DNA of 64,000 nt from Botryosphaeria dothidea (GCA_011503125.2 WWBZ02000001.1:2294001-2358000), one strand, 5' to 3'; shown: positions 32,283 through 44,637, numbered from the stretch's first letter. Notes: a model not told the origin generated them from the sequence alone. Numbers and translations are program-made.

Positions 32283-33841
32283 CTACTCTACATTCTCTGG
32301 CTTTTGTGCGTAAACGATATACCTGAACATGTCAGCGGATCGCTTCGTCCTCGGAGATTGTGAACGTGCATATCGTGTTGAGGATGTATCGAGCGGGTCT
32401 TCAGCTCCTTCTTTAACTGTGCCACATGGAATTCCACTTCTTCCTTCTTCCAAGCTCGCAGACCAGTCAAGATTCGCATCAAAAACCCTTCAAGTCCATC
32501 TGCAAAGTTCGCAAGGTTGAACAAACCTACTTGTTTCTGCAACTTTGTTAGCGTTGATCAAGCCGGAAAGCAGGCTCTGATCCGTGTACCAGCGTCTTAT
32601 CTTTCGGCCAGCTTCCCATCGGAAATGCGAAACGCTCTTTATGCACGTTCTCGAAACCCGCAGCCTGAACCCACCCTGTCAGCTTTGCACCAGGCTCCGG
32701 CTCCACACCCAATGGAGCTCATGCCCGCCAAAGTTTCCTCCAGGTAACGAGTCAAGTATGAGTCTTTCTTCAAAGAACCATCTGTTGAGTACACCTGCAT
32801 GGTGAAATCTTGGAGCTCAATCCAGCCGCCGGGCTTCAGATATTTGTAGCACTTCTGAATGAGCGCCGGCCAGTCCTTGATAGCGCCCAGAAGGTAGCGG
32901 GCATGGATGAAATCGAACTTCTCGGTATAGGTCCAATCATCCTCGATATCGTCGATTTCGAAACGGACATTTGGCGGGAGAAAGCTTGGCTGGATGGGAC
33001 TGAGGTCATTACGGAGAACCTGCGATGAACGCTTGTCAGTGATATTTGCGCAGACGTCATTTTACATATCAATTCTACAGATAATACCTTCGCAGACTCA
33101 TATTCATCTCCTGTAATGCTTATGTCAGTGTTTTGGCCTCTCTAATTGCTCCAATTTCTGGGGTCTTGCCCATCTGAATTGCCCAAATGCCAGTGCCTGG
33201 ATAGTCAGACGGTCAGTGGGAAGCTTGGGGGCGGGATATGATGGAATCATACCGGTTCCCAAGTCCAAAACGCTCTGTACATTTTTCGGAATGGGCGCTA
33301 AGTGCAGCTTTTCCTCCAATTCGCAAGGTAATCATGTGATGAACCAGATCCAACCGGTCACTCTCGTCCTAAGAAACTGGTCAGCCTAAGCTGTTTGGCT
33401 TCTTGGTTTTTTCCCTTGTGGTTGCTCACCTCATCGTTTGGTGCGAAGTAAGCTGGAACAGACGAATCAGCGCTTAGCTTGCGTTCTCACCAAGATATAC
33501 ATCGCCATACTTCCTTTCTTGTAGCCATGGTACCTGCGACCATTCTCATGTTCATAATTGGTGATAGTGGAGCTCAAAGATGAGTTGCTTGGCCTTGCCA
33601 CGTTGTCAGGGGACTTGGTAGGTTTTCTCATTCGAACCGACAAGGATCTGGAGAAGCTCGGAGAAATGTGGAGAGACAACTCACAAGTCACTTTCGTAAG
33701 AAAAATTCGTCTCGTCTGCATCCTGCTCCCATCATTTAACGTTTAGCCTCATTTATATCCTCAGCTTTTCGGATGGTAGAGTATTCCTACATCTTCAGCT
33801 TCAATGTGCTGAGGGGCAGGATCTTCCGCCGGCGGAGACAT
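32283..33841 (-). pseudogene. LaeA-like SAM-dependent methyltransferase, two 1-nt frameshifts
   Basis: Ten exons can be traced: 33841-33791, 33722-33685, 33587-33511, 33452-33430, 33368-33253, 33196-33170, 33110-33088, 33019-32590, 32536-32370 and 32322-32283. They give 992 nt, two more than a 330-codon frame. The extra bases lie in an A4 run (33309-33312) and a G3 run (32708-32710). The product begins MSPPAEDPAP, has ENGRRYHGYKKG, motif I LDLGTGTGIWAIQ, NDLSPIQPSFLPP, DDIEDDWTY, FDFIHARYL, YLKPGGWIELQDF, WPKDKTL and ends YIVYAQKPE. Introns 6 (33169-33111) and 9 (32369-32323) start with GC. Related proteins act on secondary metabolism or unknown substrates. The acceptor of intron 2 is uncertain by six bases. 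Confidence 0.8.
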
Positions 33842-36800
33842 TGTGAGGGCTTGGCGAGACCGTCTTTTCGTAGAAAAGTAGTAATGATGTGGGTCGCTGG
33901 CGAAATTGAATCCAACGAAGCTGCATTAACGAGAAGAAAACGGCGCCGGGGAAGCGGGCCATCTTATCCCCCCGCACACGTGTTGCTGTGCCTCAGTCAC
34001 TTGAAACCCAAGCTCCGCGACTTTTGCGGGTCCAGGCTACATTTCCGAGCATACCCTTGTGTTGATCAGCTGGGAAGTACATCTGATGCAAGTTTAAGAT
34101 CCAGCGCGGTTCCATATGTCACATTGCTGCTTCTCTCCCGGCTTTTATTCCTGGAAGATGGACAATCAATTGGCCAAAGACCTGAATATCGATGTGAGAG
34201 TTGTTTTTGGTGTTAATGATAGGATCTCGAGACCCTTGAATAGCTCTTAGTCGAAGTTATGCAATTTATCGCTATCCTTTGCATCTTGACGCCAATTAAA
34301 GCTGCTGGCAATGGGAGTATACCCATTTTTGTTACATTGTTTTTGGATTGGGAAATCTTCGAATAGCTAATACGTGTCATCATCATCCATATCGATATTC
34401 TCGGAGGCTAAAAAAATTTCAAGGTTCAAAGTGACTTCGTCCGCTGCGGCTTTTGCGCTCAATGTCCTGCATAGAAGCTGCTTCGTTGCCGTGGCAAAGC
34501 AGGCATTCTCAATATCATGTGCAACGGGCGGTGCTACTCAAGCTCTCAAGGTACGAAGAATTAAGGAAACTCATACCGAGAGGGATCTATCATCATATCT
34601 TAAGCTGAAGCAGAAGCATAGGCTGCGATGTTAAAAATCACACAAAAATGGGGTGAAGAGGACGACGGTTACATGTTCGATAAGTAACCGAGATTTTTAA
34701 AGGTCAAGGGATCAGTACGTAAGACTCAGCATTATTCTCAGTGGCCATCCGCATCGTCTGAGAAAAGCAGAGCCAGGATGATTCGTTGGGCAGTAGTAGG
34801 GACAGTATGTCCGGATAAGTGTCAGCCTTGGCTGACATGAACGGATAATGCGGAAAAACACACCATCGGGACTGCCAGGAATAGTATTCACTCCTTCATT
34901 AGAGCCGAGAGTTTGGGATGATAAGGCCGGCTAAGAGACCGCGAGGAGGCCAGATATCAGAATATTGGATCAAACGAGGAGAAGGGAAGCTCAGGAATAT
35001 GCGTAGAATTTGAAGTGAATGCACTCAAGCCCGAATTCTCTCAGTCAAGGCAAAGGAGCACGATCAAACTTAAAGATACTTGGACAACTATATTATCTCA
35101 AGCTTATGTTAAGGGTCTCAATGCAAAAGAGCCAGTCAGCGTCACTGTCAATGCTTCATCTATAGATTTAGTTCATGGATACCGGAATTCCCTTTTGGCT
35201 GCAGAAAGATCCACGACTTGCTATCTTCGGACACCCTTTGCTTCTCATCCACCTTCAAGTGAAGCCTTAAAGAAAGCCGGTCCAGGTAAAATACAAATAC
35301 GGTAACAGCGGTATATAGTGTTTACCAAAAGTGTACGCTTATGTATCCAATAAATCCAACACGGGAAGTGGCAATGCACTGCAAAATGCAGCAACATATG
35401 TTTCTCATCCATTTCCGCCATTTCCAACCTGTCTCAATCAATTGCTTATTTTGCCAGTCAATCTAGAGTGCCCTCGCAAACCCCTGGCCGCTAATAGGAA
35501 AAGACACACCGCATCAACCCAAAGTCAATCCCGCCACCAACAAACGGCTTCTGGTGCCCGCAGCGGCAAAGGTGGTCTCAGATCCGCGATCCTCACCTCA
35601 GTATGCACCATTCCACTCAATGGGAAGAATCGCCATTCCCGCAATCCCGTCACCATGAATCTCGTGCAAGGAGTCTCAATCTGTTCGGATAAACAATGAG
35701 GCGGTAAGGCAAACCCATTCATGCAACGGCGCCCGTCTCTTGTAAGAACGGAACGATATCCGGTCCCAAATGGGGAAGTTACTGCGGTGTGTATCCCGTA
35801 TGCAAGTGCGCGCTCGGCTCACAGACACCTCATCGCTTCGTATGAGATCGGATGCTCAGGTAATTGAAGTCATCCGAATCGTAGAAAGAAGGAGGATCGA
35901 AAGTTGTAATCGCAGTCAGGTGGGCAACGGAAGCTGCACGTTAGGAGAAGGATCCGTTGACTTTGCACAAAGTACGGAAATTCTGCGAAAGAAAAAAGGA
36001 GAATGGGCTGATTGCCGGTCGACGTCATATTTTGTGTTACGCATTTAATTGGCGGGGCGCGCGCCATCAGTCGATGAGCCTTTAAACAAGATCTAGAAGG
36101 GTCTGAATTCGTCCGATATTCTTCAAGTTCGAAGTTTAGCGAAGAACGACATCATCTCGCATGGAGTCATGTGAAAGAAAAGTACTTATTCGGGAGGCTG
36201 CGTGGCTGCATTCTGGTAAGTCGGCACTTTTCCATCGCCCGCCGAGTTAATGACATCAACATGCGTGCGTGCATTTCCACGTACCTGAGCACAACAACAA
36301 TGTCTGTGTACGTTATTATTGGACCACATGCTTGGCAAGTAAACTGAACCCTCTTGTCTGAAGGCAGCAGGAAGTACGGATAGAGAGATGTGCCAGGTAG
36401 GACCAAGAGTCAAAGATGAGTTCATCGTTGCTTCCTAGTCAACACAGACTACTCATCCTCCCAATGGCTGTCAATTTGCCCTAAATGGGAGATTCTCCTT
36501 CTTGTACTGTTGTGGTTTTCTAAATATCTTGCAGTGGATCGAACCATCGAAGTGAAATGGCTCAACTTCGTCTCCTTATTCGCGCGTTGGTCCTGTTTTC
36601 TGGAACAGGGTGTAAGCGCAAGGTCTGCTTAAAGAAGTGGCCCCACGGCTTCCCTGAAAAAGCTGTGAATATCACAGAGGAAGAGATCCTCCAGATTACG
36701 CCAAGCACCGCCGGCAGCGTTATTGACGGCAGTCGTGAGCTTGGTCACTCTATCGAATATGGCGTGCACATCGGGTTTAGGTAGAAAGCATAGCCGCTCT

Positions 36801-37919
36801 GATTCTCCGTAAGCCAGTCAAGTATAGCGTTGGTGGGAAGGTCCACCATGCCGACCCTCTCTGAGTCGTAACTCTAGTGAGCTGCAGTCAACATCAAGTG
36901 GTTGAGCAGCTAAGAATGTGCTAATAATTGTGGATCTGCTTGTGGATGGTAGTGTGGTCCGAGTAGGCCTCTAGGATTGCGACCGACATAGTCCAGGATG
37001 CGTGCTCGGTGATCGTCCGGCAGCCAGTCTCCAACTTTGCAGGGGGTGCGGTGTACGCTCGGACTCAGCTGTACACGCGATGCTCTGATGGAACCTCATG
37101 ATAGCGCTGAACGGCCGTGTTTGACGCAGCCTCGTTTGCTTGGCGAAGGTGGTGAATCGAAAATCTGAAAGGAATCGAGGCGTCGGGCTGGAAAGACGGA
37201 ATACCGAAGCGGAAGGCACCTACGTCACTCACGTGTCACAGACCAGAAGCAGGGCATTGGTAGCGAGCGGGCGCGGTGAGAATGCGTCCAGACAAACGCT
37301 GACTGCAGCGAGTAATAACAGGACCATTGTAATAGCCGCAATAGCAGCGCAAAGCAGTAGGCCTTTCGTGAAACAGCGATCGCCAGGGTCCGAAGGCCTG
37401 GCCCGTTTCTGAAGAAAGCCGGCATTACGTCACTGCTTGTATATGCCTGTCGGCGTACCTGACGCCAGAGTGCTAAACGGGCCTGCCCACCACCTCGAGC
37501 TCCGCGAACACTCCTCCAATTTTCTTGAAGCGCAGTTCCCTTTTTCTCTTTGAAACGCCGATGCCAAACTGAGTTGCGGAGTCGACACTTTTCCTTTCGT
37601 CCAGGTCACGGGCCTGCTCCACCCGGGCTATCTGCGTCCGAGCGGCTATATTCATGCGCGCCAGCGTCTCGTTGATTGGAGACGAACTGCCAACATGCCA
37701 CTATACGAGCATAAGGGGCTTCGTTTCCAATATACACAATTCCTCCGCGAGCCCGGTACCCCGCAAGAGGACTTTCTGCTTCTCCGACTGGAAACCCCTT
37801 AAAGATGCGGCGAAGTCGAGGGTCAACGGGACAGGCGTCGAGCCATTACCCGCGTATCGCGTATTCTCTACCCACTCGTTGACTTACCCGTTTAGGAAAT
37901 TCGTAAACTCGCGGCCACA
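33842..37919. other. Gene-poor spacer, 4.1 kb
   Basis: Divergent side of the methyltransferase and upstream region of the esterase. ORFs of 60-150 codons exist on both strands (for example 33773-34216, 36557-36784, 37654-38082) but none has a recognisable domain, and they overlap ORFs in other frames. 34200-36100 is AT-richer with frequent TpA. No repeat boundaries seen. Confidence 0.45.
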
Positions 37920-39090
37920 ATGTTGTTCCAAAACCTCGCAACCGTCCTGCCCTTCATTTTCGCTACCGCAAACGCTCTGCCGCAAGCGAGAGCGGACAAA
38001 CCAGCTGCCTTTTTCCTCGCCGGCGACAGCACAACGGCGGTGCAGTCTACAGGCGGCGGTGGCTGGGGGAATGGCTTCCTGAACACCACCCTCAAGAACG
38101 GCGCGACGGGCAAAAATTACGGTCACAATGGTGCTACAACTGTCAGCTTTCGCGAGGGTGGTGACTGGGCGACGGTGCTGAAGGCTGTCCAAAACGTCAA
38201 GGCGGACTACACACCTTACGTGACCATTCAGGTGAGCGCATCTCGTCGAAGGAAACTGCTGTGGATCTGCCCGCTGTCCAGTGGTCCAGAAGCTGGACGG
38301 CAACGGTCTGCTTCACGGCGCATGGAAAGCTGACAGCCAGCGCGCGTGCGAACAGTTCGGCCACAACGACCAGAAAACCGACAAGAACATCAGCCTGGCC
38401 CAGTACTCTGCGAATCTCGCGCAATTCGTCGCCGATGTGCGTGACGCAGGTGGCAACCCGGTAAGGCGTTTCCTCAGCCCCCCCCCCCCAACCACCGCCG
38501 CGTTTTTCCCATGCCCTTCTGCCCCCAGAAAACCCCAATCCCCATGAGAAGCGATCGAGATGCGCGCCAGATCTTGCATAAAAAAAAAGGAAGCAGCGTT
38601 GCCTGCCCCTCGCTCTTTCCATACCCCTCACTCCAGCGCAGTCCCTGCGTCAAGAAATTCTTTTGCTGCCCGTCTGGATCAGTAATCGACTGACGCGTCT
38701 GCGCGCGCATCCCTGCGCGCGTACCTACATTAGATCCTCGTGACGCCGCTTTCGCGCCGCCAGTTCTCTTCGGACGGGCGCATCAACGAGAACCTGGCTG
38801 AGCAGCGCAGCGCCACACTGGCCGTGGCGGCCGACGAGAAGGCGCTGGCCATCGACCTGAACCGCGCCAGCACCGATTACCTCAATGCCATCGGCGAGGA
38901 GGACGCGTACAAGTACAATCTGAATGCCGATGACCGCACACACCTGAATGACGCGGGCAGCGTTGTGTTTGGAAACATGGTCTCATGGTTGCTGGATGAG
39001 AGTGCCGAAGGCGATGCGCTGAGCCAGTGGACCGAGGCGAATGTGGCGTACGTGCAGGATTTCAAGGACGGCATGTATATTGAAGTGTGA
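37920..39090 (+). CDS. Secreted SGNH hydrolase, rhamnogalacturonan acetylesterase-like (CE12)
   Basis: Exons 37920-38231, 38356-38460 and 38734-39090; introns 124 nt (GTGAGC...GAACAG) and 273 nt (GTAAGG...CATTAG). Product 257 aa. Residues 1-20 form a signal peptide (MLFQNLATVLPFIFATANA, cleavage near ANA-LP). SGNH blocks: FLAGDSTT with the nucleophile Ser, NGATTVSFREGGDW, FGHNDQ with the oxyanion Asn, TPLSRR, and DDRTHLNDAGS with the Asp-x-x-His pair. The enzyme should remove acetyl esters from pectic rhamnogalacturonan outside the cell, helping plant-wall breakdown. Intron 2 is unusually long and holds a C10 run and an A9 run. Confidence 0.92.
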
Positions 39091-40731
39091 GAAGACGCAA
39101 GGTCCATAGCCCTATCGCAGGGCTGGCTGGTAGATAGCGGGTAGTATATGCAAAGTGGATGGTTGTTTGGAGGAGGTCGAGACGAGGATCGAGATTTGTG
39201 ATACCTGCGAGATGATGCCAGCACGCGCTTGACGTATATATGTCGCCCGTCGCTCATTTGTGAAAACGCCTTCTCTAAGGCCTTGTGTCAAGAGATATTG
39301 AACAGAAATGTAAGAAAAGGGAGCGAGACTTGAAGATTTTCACGACAAGGCTGCGTGGTGAGCTCCGTGCTCCCCACGACCGCGACGAACAACGACCAGC
39401 GACCAGGAACAGAGCCTTGACTGACGATTGACCGAGCAGTCACATGCTGAGAGGACATTTGCCAAGCCAGAGGTTGAATCCGGGATTCATAAAGCATGAC
39501 CCAAGGGAGAGTCTGACGGGTGATATGGAAAAGTCACATCACGTTCTCATGGCGTAGAAAGTCAATATACCATCTGTCAGCGAGCTAGGGTATACTAACA
39601 GGTTTGAAAACAAGTCGACTGACCATACTGGAGGCAGAGCTCTCTCTCTTCTATACTTGCAACATCGAGGAATCCAAGCACGTTGCTATTCGATCTGTCT
39701 CTCCCAACATGCTCATAGTCCCCATCGACCCCTCCATGACCTATCAGAAGATCAGAGCAAAGGAAAAAGCCCAACTGGAATTCATCTCAGTGTGCTCGGG
39801 GGAGACCGCTGAACCCCGAAAAGACCGTGGAAGGCGCTCCATAATGACTCGCTGACCATCTGGTATCACCAACTCACCGCCATCATCTGTTCGGGGTATG
39901 TTGTGCCATGCAGCCATGTTCGAGTTTGGCCAGTCGACTGAGCGGCTGGTGCGAGAGAGGAAGATGCAGATGCAAGGAAACGCGTGAGATGGCGAGTTTT
40001 GTGAGTGAGAAAGAATAATTCGTGGGGAAAATTGGTCCAAACATGCGCTCATGCGATCAGCAATCCCAGAAACACGGTTCACTAGTTGCAGGGGCGGAGG
40101 TACTTCCTGTGTTTAAGCGATATGTCGAGGCTGGGCTGATGCGAGCAAGCAGTGCAACAGTGTCCAACCTCGCAGGAATCATCGCACAGCAGGCGTCAAA
40201 CGCGAATCGGGCACGGGGCACGAGTCTCAACTGCACCTCTTCCACCATGCTGGCTCGAGGCGATGCTACAGGAGACAACCTATTCCTTATGCATTGGAGC
40301 GATCGTCGATGCGTGCGGCTGGATAGACGCACGGCGGCCTGATTGCAACGGAGGTCCCCGCGGGAAAGACGCATGTAGCTGAAGTGGAGAGTCGATGGCA
40401 TGTCAGTTGCTGAGACGCCGCTCTCCACAGACACGGTGAGTGGTCTTACAGCGTATTGCATGCATATGCGTGGAGAGAATGCCTTGCTGCCCGCATCGAG
40501 TTGACATGGGAGTCTCTTGGAACAGGATGTGGCCCAAATTGCAGACTACCTGCGGCGGGAAAGCCGCTATGCATTGCAGCTCATGCAACTCAATCCAAGA
40601 ATGTATAGCTAAAGTACGGGTAATGCAGCATCCATTGTCGGCATCCTAGCTAGCGTGGTAGAAGTGTCGAGTTGCCCCGAGGGGTCAAGCATTAGGTAAC
40701 GGAGCTTACACTTCCGGACAGTATGGCACTT
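39091..40731. other. Convergent intergenic, esterase and MED20
   Basis: 1.64 kb between two 3' ends. ORFs 39604-39855 and 40057-40461 lack domains. Nothing else seen. Confidence 0.5.
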
Positions 40732-41508
40732 TCATTTCTGGAAACGCAAAGCCTCGCACCAGAGATGGATTTCGTCGAAAGGCTGGTCGTCGATCTCGCG
40801 GGGCAGCCGGGACGATATAGTTTCCTTAGCATGAGATACGCCGAAGCTTGCCCAGACATCCCGCACCAGGGCCTGGCCGGCCTGAAGCTCTTCGTTGGCA
40901 TCGAACTGCCCGGGCAGAACTTCATGGGTTTGGCCATCCACTGACTCTTGCTTCGCGGTCTGGATGCACACAACAGTGCCACGCATGGCCATCTGACCCC
41001 CCTTCTCCCGCAGCTCGCCCAAGCGCACTGTGAACTCACCAAAGGAGTAGGAAGCACCGCCCGTGATTTGTGAGCCCATGCGGTACGTCCAGAGTGCGCC
41101 GAACTTGAGGTTCAGCAGCTGGCTGTATTGCTCCATCTGTTGCGAGGGAATCGCGACGGTGGTTGGTTGGTCGGACTGGGATTCTTGCTGATCAGGGCCA
41201 GTGATGTGCACGAAAGCGCGGTCGGGATAGTGGCCTAGGCCAAGGACATGCTGGAAGTGCGGAGGCGACTTGTCGGTAGTGGAGGTTGGCATCGATCGGA
41301 AGACGCGGTGATGGAAGCCCCAGGCACCAATGGGCACTGGATCGTAGGCGCGGATGAGGCGGTCGGTCAGCTCTGCTAGGCCAGGGGCATTGTGGCCTGC
41401 GGCGATGAAGTAGACGCTACATAGGGACGTTGGTTAGAGGGGAAGCTCGATTGGCGCAAGTTGCGGAGGGGGTTGCGCGAAAGAGTGGACGTACGCGGTG
41501 ACAGCCAT
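40732..41508 (-). CDS. med20: Mediator complex subunit 20 (Srb2/Med20)
   Basis: Exon 1 is only 14 nt (41508-41495: Met-Ala-Val-Thr and two bases of Ala). A 78-nt intron (41494-41417, GTACGT...TATGTAG) leads to exon 2, 41416-40732; total 232 aa. The Med20 fold markers are the first strand AVYFIAAGHN, GAWGFHHRVFRS, LGLGHYPDRAF, FGALWTYR, the GGASYSFGEFTVRLGELR strand pair and a C-terminal RDVWASFGV, with IHLWCEALRF at the end. Med20 belongs to the Mediator head module and links activators to RNA polymerase II. The tiny first exon is easily missed, but family proteins begin with the same short strand. Confidence 0.85.
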
Positions 41509-42304
41509 TTGGTGGCCTGCGGGATTGCCGTGATGTGCCGCTGAGCGAAATTAGAGGCCCACCGGGATCGAATAAATGCGGAGGCGCGCCCGGGTCGACC
41601 GCGCGGAGATTCTCTCGCCGGCCCCTCGTCTTTGACCTCTGGCGCAAGCTGCTGAAGTGATTGATGGGGACGCGCCCCGCCGGCCCGTGGATGAATGACG
41701 AAGGAGCTGCGACGCGAAACGCGCGACAAAGGCCCGCGGCAAGAGCTAACCGTCCCGCCCCACGACTCAAACTCAAATGCCTCAGGCTGTCGAGTGGTTC
41801 GTCCTTACTGATCGTCGAAGCTCAAACGGTCGAAGACATTTGGATGGACAGGCGCCCTATGGTCCCGCGTCTGGCAGGTGGTGAGTGGGCTAGTACTGAC
41901 GCCATCCGTGGTTATCGATACCCCAAGCGGACCAGGCCTGCCAGGATGCTGACCCTCGTATCCCGTCGCGTGCTGCCCTGCTTCTCCTTAACCTTATGCT
42001 ATTTCTGGCTTCAAGCCACTTTCAATTCACACCTCTGCCTTCTTCTGCTGCCGGGCTTTTACCTTCCTCTTTCCTCTCTTGTCTCTGAACGCTCGCAGCC
42101 ACTCTTTGCTCTCTCGCTTCGCCAAGATTAGGCCCGCCTCCTACGTTTCGGACGCATCACAAGCTGCATTCCAAACATTGAGCTTGCTCCGCACTCACTC
42201 CTTCACACCTTTCCCCTCCTTACTTGACCTGCTCCGTGGCTCAGGTCCCATGATTTTCTCTATCTTTTGTCTTTGAACCCTTCTTGCTAGTAGATCTAGT
42301 CAAG
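41509..42304. promoter_or_regulatory. Divergent promoter region, med20 and GH47 gene
   Basis: 796 bp. The part next to the mannosidase ATG (41960-42300) is strongly CT-rich on the plus strand, the usual look of a fungal promoter and leader. No supported ORF. Confidence 0.55.
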
Positions 42305-44086
42305 ATGCCAGTCTTTCGACGCTCTACCCTCCTCTCCCTCGTGGCTTTCTGTGCTATTGTCGCTCTCTTCCACGTCTCGCGCCTGTCCGTTCGCGAGCCT
42401 CCGTCTCCAATACCTCTGCGCACCTTCGCCGACCGCGAGCTGCAACAGCCAATTCGGTGGAAGGACGTGCCAGAGCACTTTCCCGTCTCGTCTTACACCT
42501 CGCTGCCGGCAGCCAGACCCACCACGATCCCTAAGATCCAGTTCGACCAATCCACGAAAGAACCGGCTGATCGGAGAGTGGAGAGAGAAGCACGGCTGCA
42601 GGCGGTCAAAGAAAGCTTCGTACACTCATGGGAGGGCTATAAGAGGTATGCCTGGCTTCAGGATGAAATTGCCCCTCTGTCGGGTGGCTACAAGAATCCC
42701 TTCGGTGGATGGGGTGCATCCCTGGTCGACACGTTGGATACGCTCTGGATCATGGGTCTGCACGATGAGTTCGAGATGGCCGTCAATGCATTGAAGAAGG
42801 TGGATTTCACTACTTCGGATCTTGGCTCTCTCAATGTCTTCGAAACCACCATCCGCTACCTTGGTGGTTTGATGTCCGCCTACGATCTCAGCGGTGGGCA
42901 GTACTCAACCCTGCTGACCAAGGCTACCGAGCTGGGCGAGATGCTGTACCGCGCATTCGATACCCCGAATCGGATGCCTGTCAGCCGCTGGGACTGGAGA
43001 TTGAAGGGTGTCACCCACGAAGAGCAAATAGCCTCCAGCTCTGCAGTATCCGCCGAAATCGGTTCCCTCAGTCTTGAATTTACCCGCCTCTCCCAGTTGA
43101 CTGGCGATCCCAAGTTCTTCGACGCCATTCAACGTATCACGGACGAATTCGAGCAGCAACAGAATAGCACCAAGATTCCCGGCTTGTGGCCAGTCGCTGT
43201 CAACCCAAAGAAGAAGACGTTTACTGATGACCGCACCTTCACCTTTGGCGGAATGTCTGACTCCCTCTACGAGTATTTCCCCAAACAGTGGATGCTCCTG
43301 GGAGGCGGAATGGATCAATATCGTTGGATGTACGAAACGGCTATCGATGTCGCGAAAAAATACATGTTTTTCCGCCCTCTGAACCGCGATAACCTCGACA
43401 TCTTGCTTTCTGGAACAATCAAGTATACTTCTGCCAACAGGATCAACCTCGAGCCCGAAGGCCAGCATCTGGCTTGTTTTACAGGCGGCATGGTTGGCAT
43501 TGCTGCAAAGATCTTTGACCGCCCAGACGAGCTGCACACGGCCCGTCAGCTCACCGACGGCTGCATCTGGGCTTATGAGAGCACCCGTACGGGCATCATG
43601 CCTGAGATCTTCCATGCAGTACCCTGCACGCAAAAAGACGACGAGTGTCTCTGGGATGAAGATCGATGGTACGACGGAGTCGCCTCGCGTAATAGCAAGT
43701 CAGGCCGCGATGTTGCACAGAAGTATACGGAGCGTTACAGCATTCCGCCTGGCTTCACCAACCTGGTTGACAGGCGCTATCTCCTGCGGCCTGAGGCTAT
43801 CGAGAGTGTTTTTATAATGTACAGGATAACGGGCGAACAGCACTTTCAAGATAAAGCGTGGAAGATGTTCCAGGCGGTTGAGAAGTACACGCGTACGGAG
43901 CTGGGTAATGCGGCGATCAACGATGTGGCGACGCCCGACAACGTCAAGAAGGTGGATACCTGCGAGAGCTTCTGGATGGCAGAAACGCTCAAGTATTATT
44001 ACCTGACATTCAGTGATCCTGATCTCATTAGTTTGGACGAGTGGGTGTTTAATACAGAGGCGCATCCGTTGAGGCGACCTGCGTAA
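42305..44086 (+). CDS. GH47 class I alpha-1,2-mannosidase
   Basis: Single exon, 593 aa, type II membrane protein: short cytosolic MPVFRRS then a TM anchor (LLSLVAFCAIVALFHV, residues 9-24) and a stem. The catalytic domain begins near residue 95 (VKESFVHSWEGYKRYAW). It shows GGWGASLVDTLDTLWIMG, ETTIRYLGGLMSAYDLS, a Cys-containing CTQKDDECLWDE loop, PEAIESVFIMYRITG, DTCESFWMAETLKYYYL and the closing FNTEAHPLRRP, all typical of the family. It trims alpha-1,2-mannose from N-glycans in the ER or Golgi. I cannot tell the ER (Mns1) from the Golgi subgroup with certainty. The ATG at 42305 has a good context (CAAGATG). Confidence 0.95.
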   Translation: MPVFRRSTLLSLVAFCAIVALFHVSRLSVREPPSPIPLRTFADRELQQPIRWKDVPEHFPVSSYTSLPAARPTTIPKIQFDQSTKEPADRRVEREARLQAVKESFVHSWEGYKRYAWLQDEIAPLSGGYKNPFGGWGASLVDTLDTLWIMGLHDEFEMAVNALKKVDFTTSDLGSLNVFETTIRYLGGLMSAYDLSGGQYSTLLTKATELGEMLYRAFDTPNRMPVSRWDWRLKGVTHEEQIASSSAVSAEIGSLSLEFTRLSQLTGDPKFFDAIQRITDEFEQQQNSTKIPGLWPVAVNPKKKTFTDDRTFTFGGMSDSLYEYFPKQWMLLGGGMDQYRWMYETAIDVAKKYMFFRPLNRDNLDILLSGTIKYTSANRINLEPEGQHLACFTGGMVGIAAKIFDRPDELHTARQLTDGCIWAYESTRTGIMPEIFHAVPCTQKDDECLWDEDRWYDGVASRNSKSGRDVAQKYTERYSIPPGFTNLVDRRYLLRPEAIESVFIMYRITGEQHFQDKAWKMFQAVEKYTRTELGNAAINDVATPDNVKKVDTCESFWMAETLKYYYLTFSDPDLISLDEWVFNTEAHPLRRPA

Positions 44087-44637
44087 ATAGGCGTTAAAAG
44101 GGCGATAGACGGATCGGCGTTACGGTCTAGATGATGCATGCGTTGGATGTGTACAGAACAAGGGCATTGAGCCTTTAGAATGCAGAACTGAGAAAGTCTA
44201 TTCGAAACTACTCCTGAGTCTTCATGTACTGAATGTAGTTCTCTGTGACTTGAGCGCTACTGGTGACTACCCAAGCTACGGGATTGGCTGCCCCTTATCG
44301 TTATCTCCGTGCTGTCTCCGCCCGACAGGGCAGGCTTGGCGTTAGGCGTCATGACCTTCTCACATGCACTTTCCTAGACAACATCGCGCCCCCAGCTGAC
44401 CCCACGACCCACTGCCTCCGCGAAGCTTGAGATATAGCTTGCGCTTCCCCGCGTCTTCAAACAGCTCCTCATCACCCCATGGTCCTCATCGTTGCTCTCT
44501 TTGCCGCGCAGCCTGAAGCTACCGATCCCGCTTATCCGACGTCTTCCTGTTCCTAATCTTTGTCTATATTTCGTCGCTTTCCTCATTGCAACCTTGCTAG
44601 AGCTTGATTTTGGTTCTTTTACCCTCGTTCGCCTATT
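44087..44637. other. Intergenic, GH47 gene to nucleoside transporter
   Basis: 551 bp in tandem orientation; CT-rich just before 44638. No supported ORF. Confidence 0.5.
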
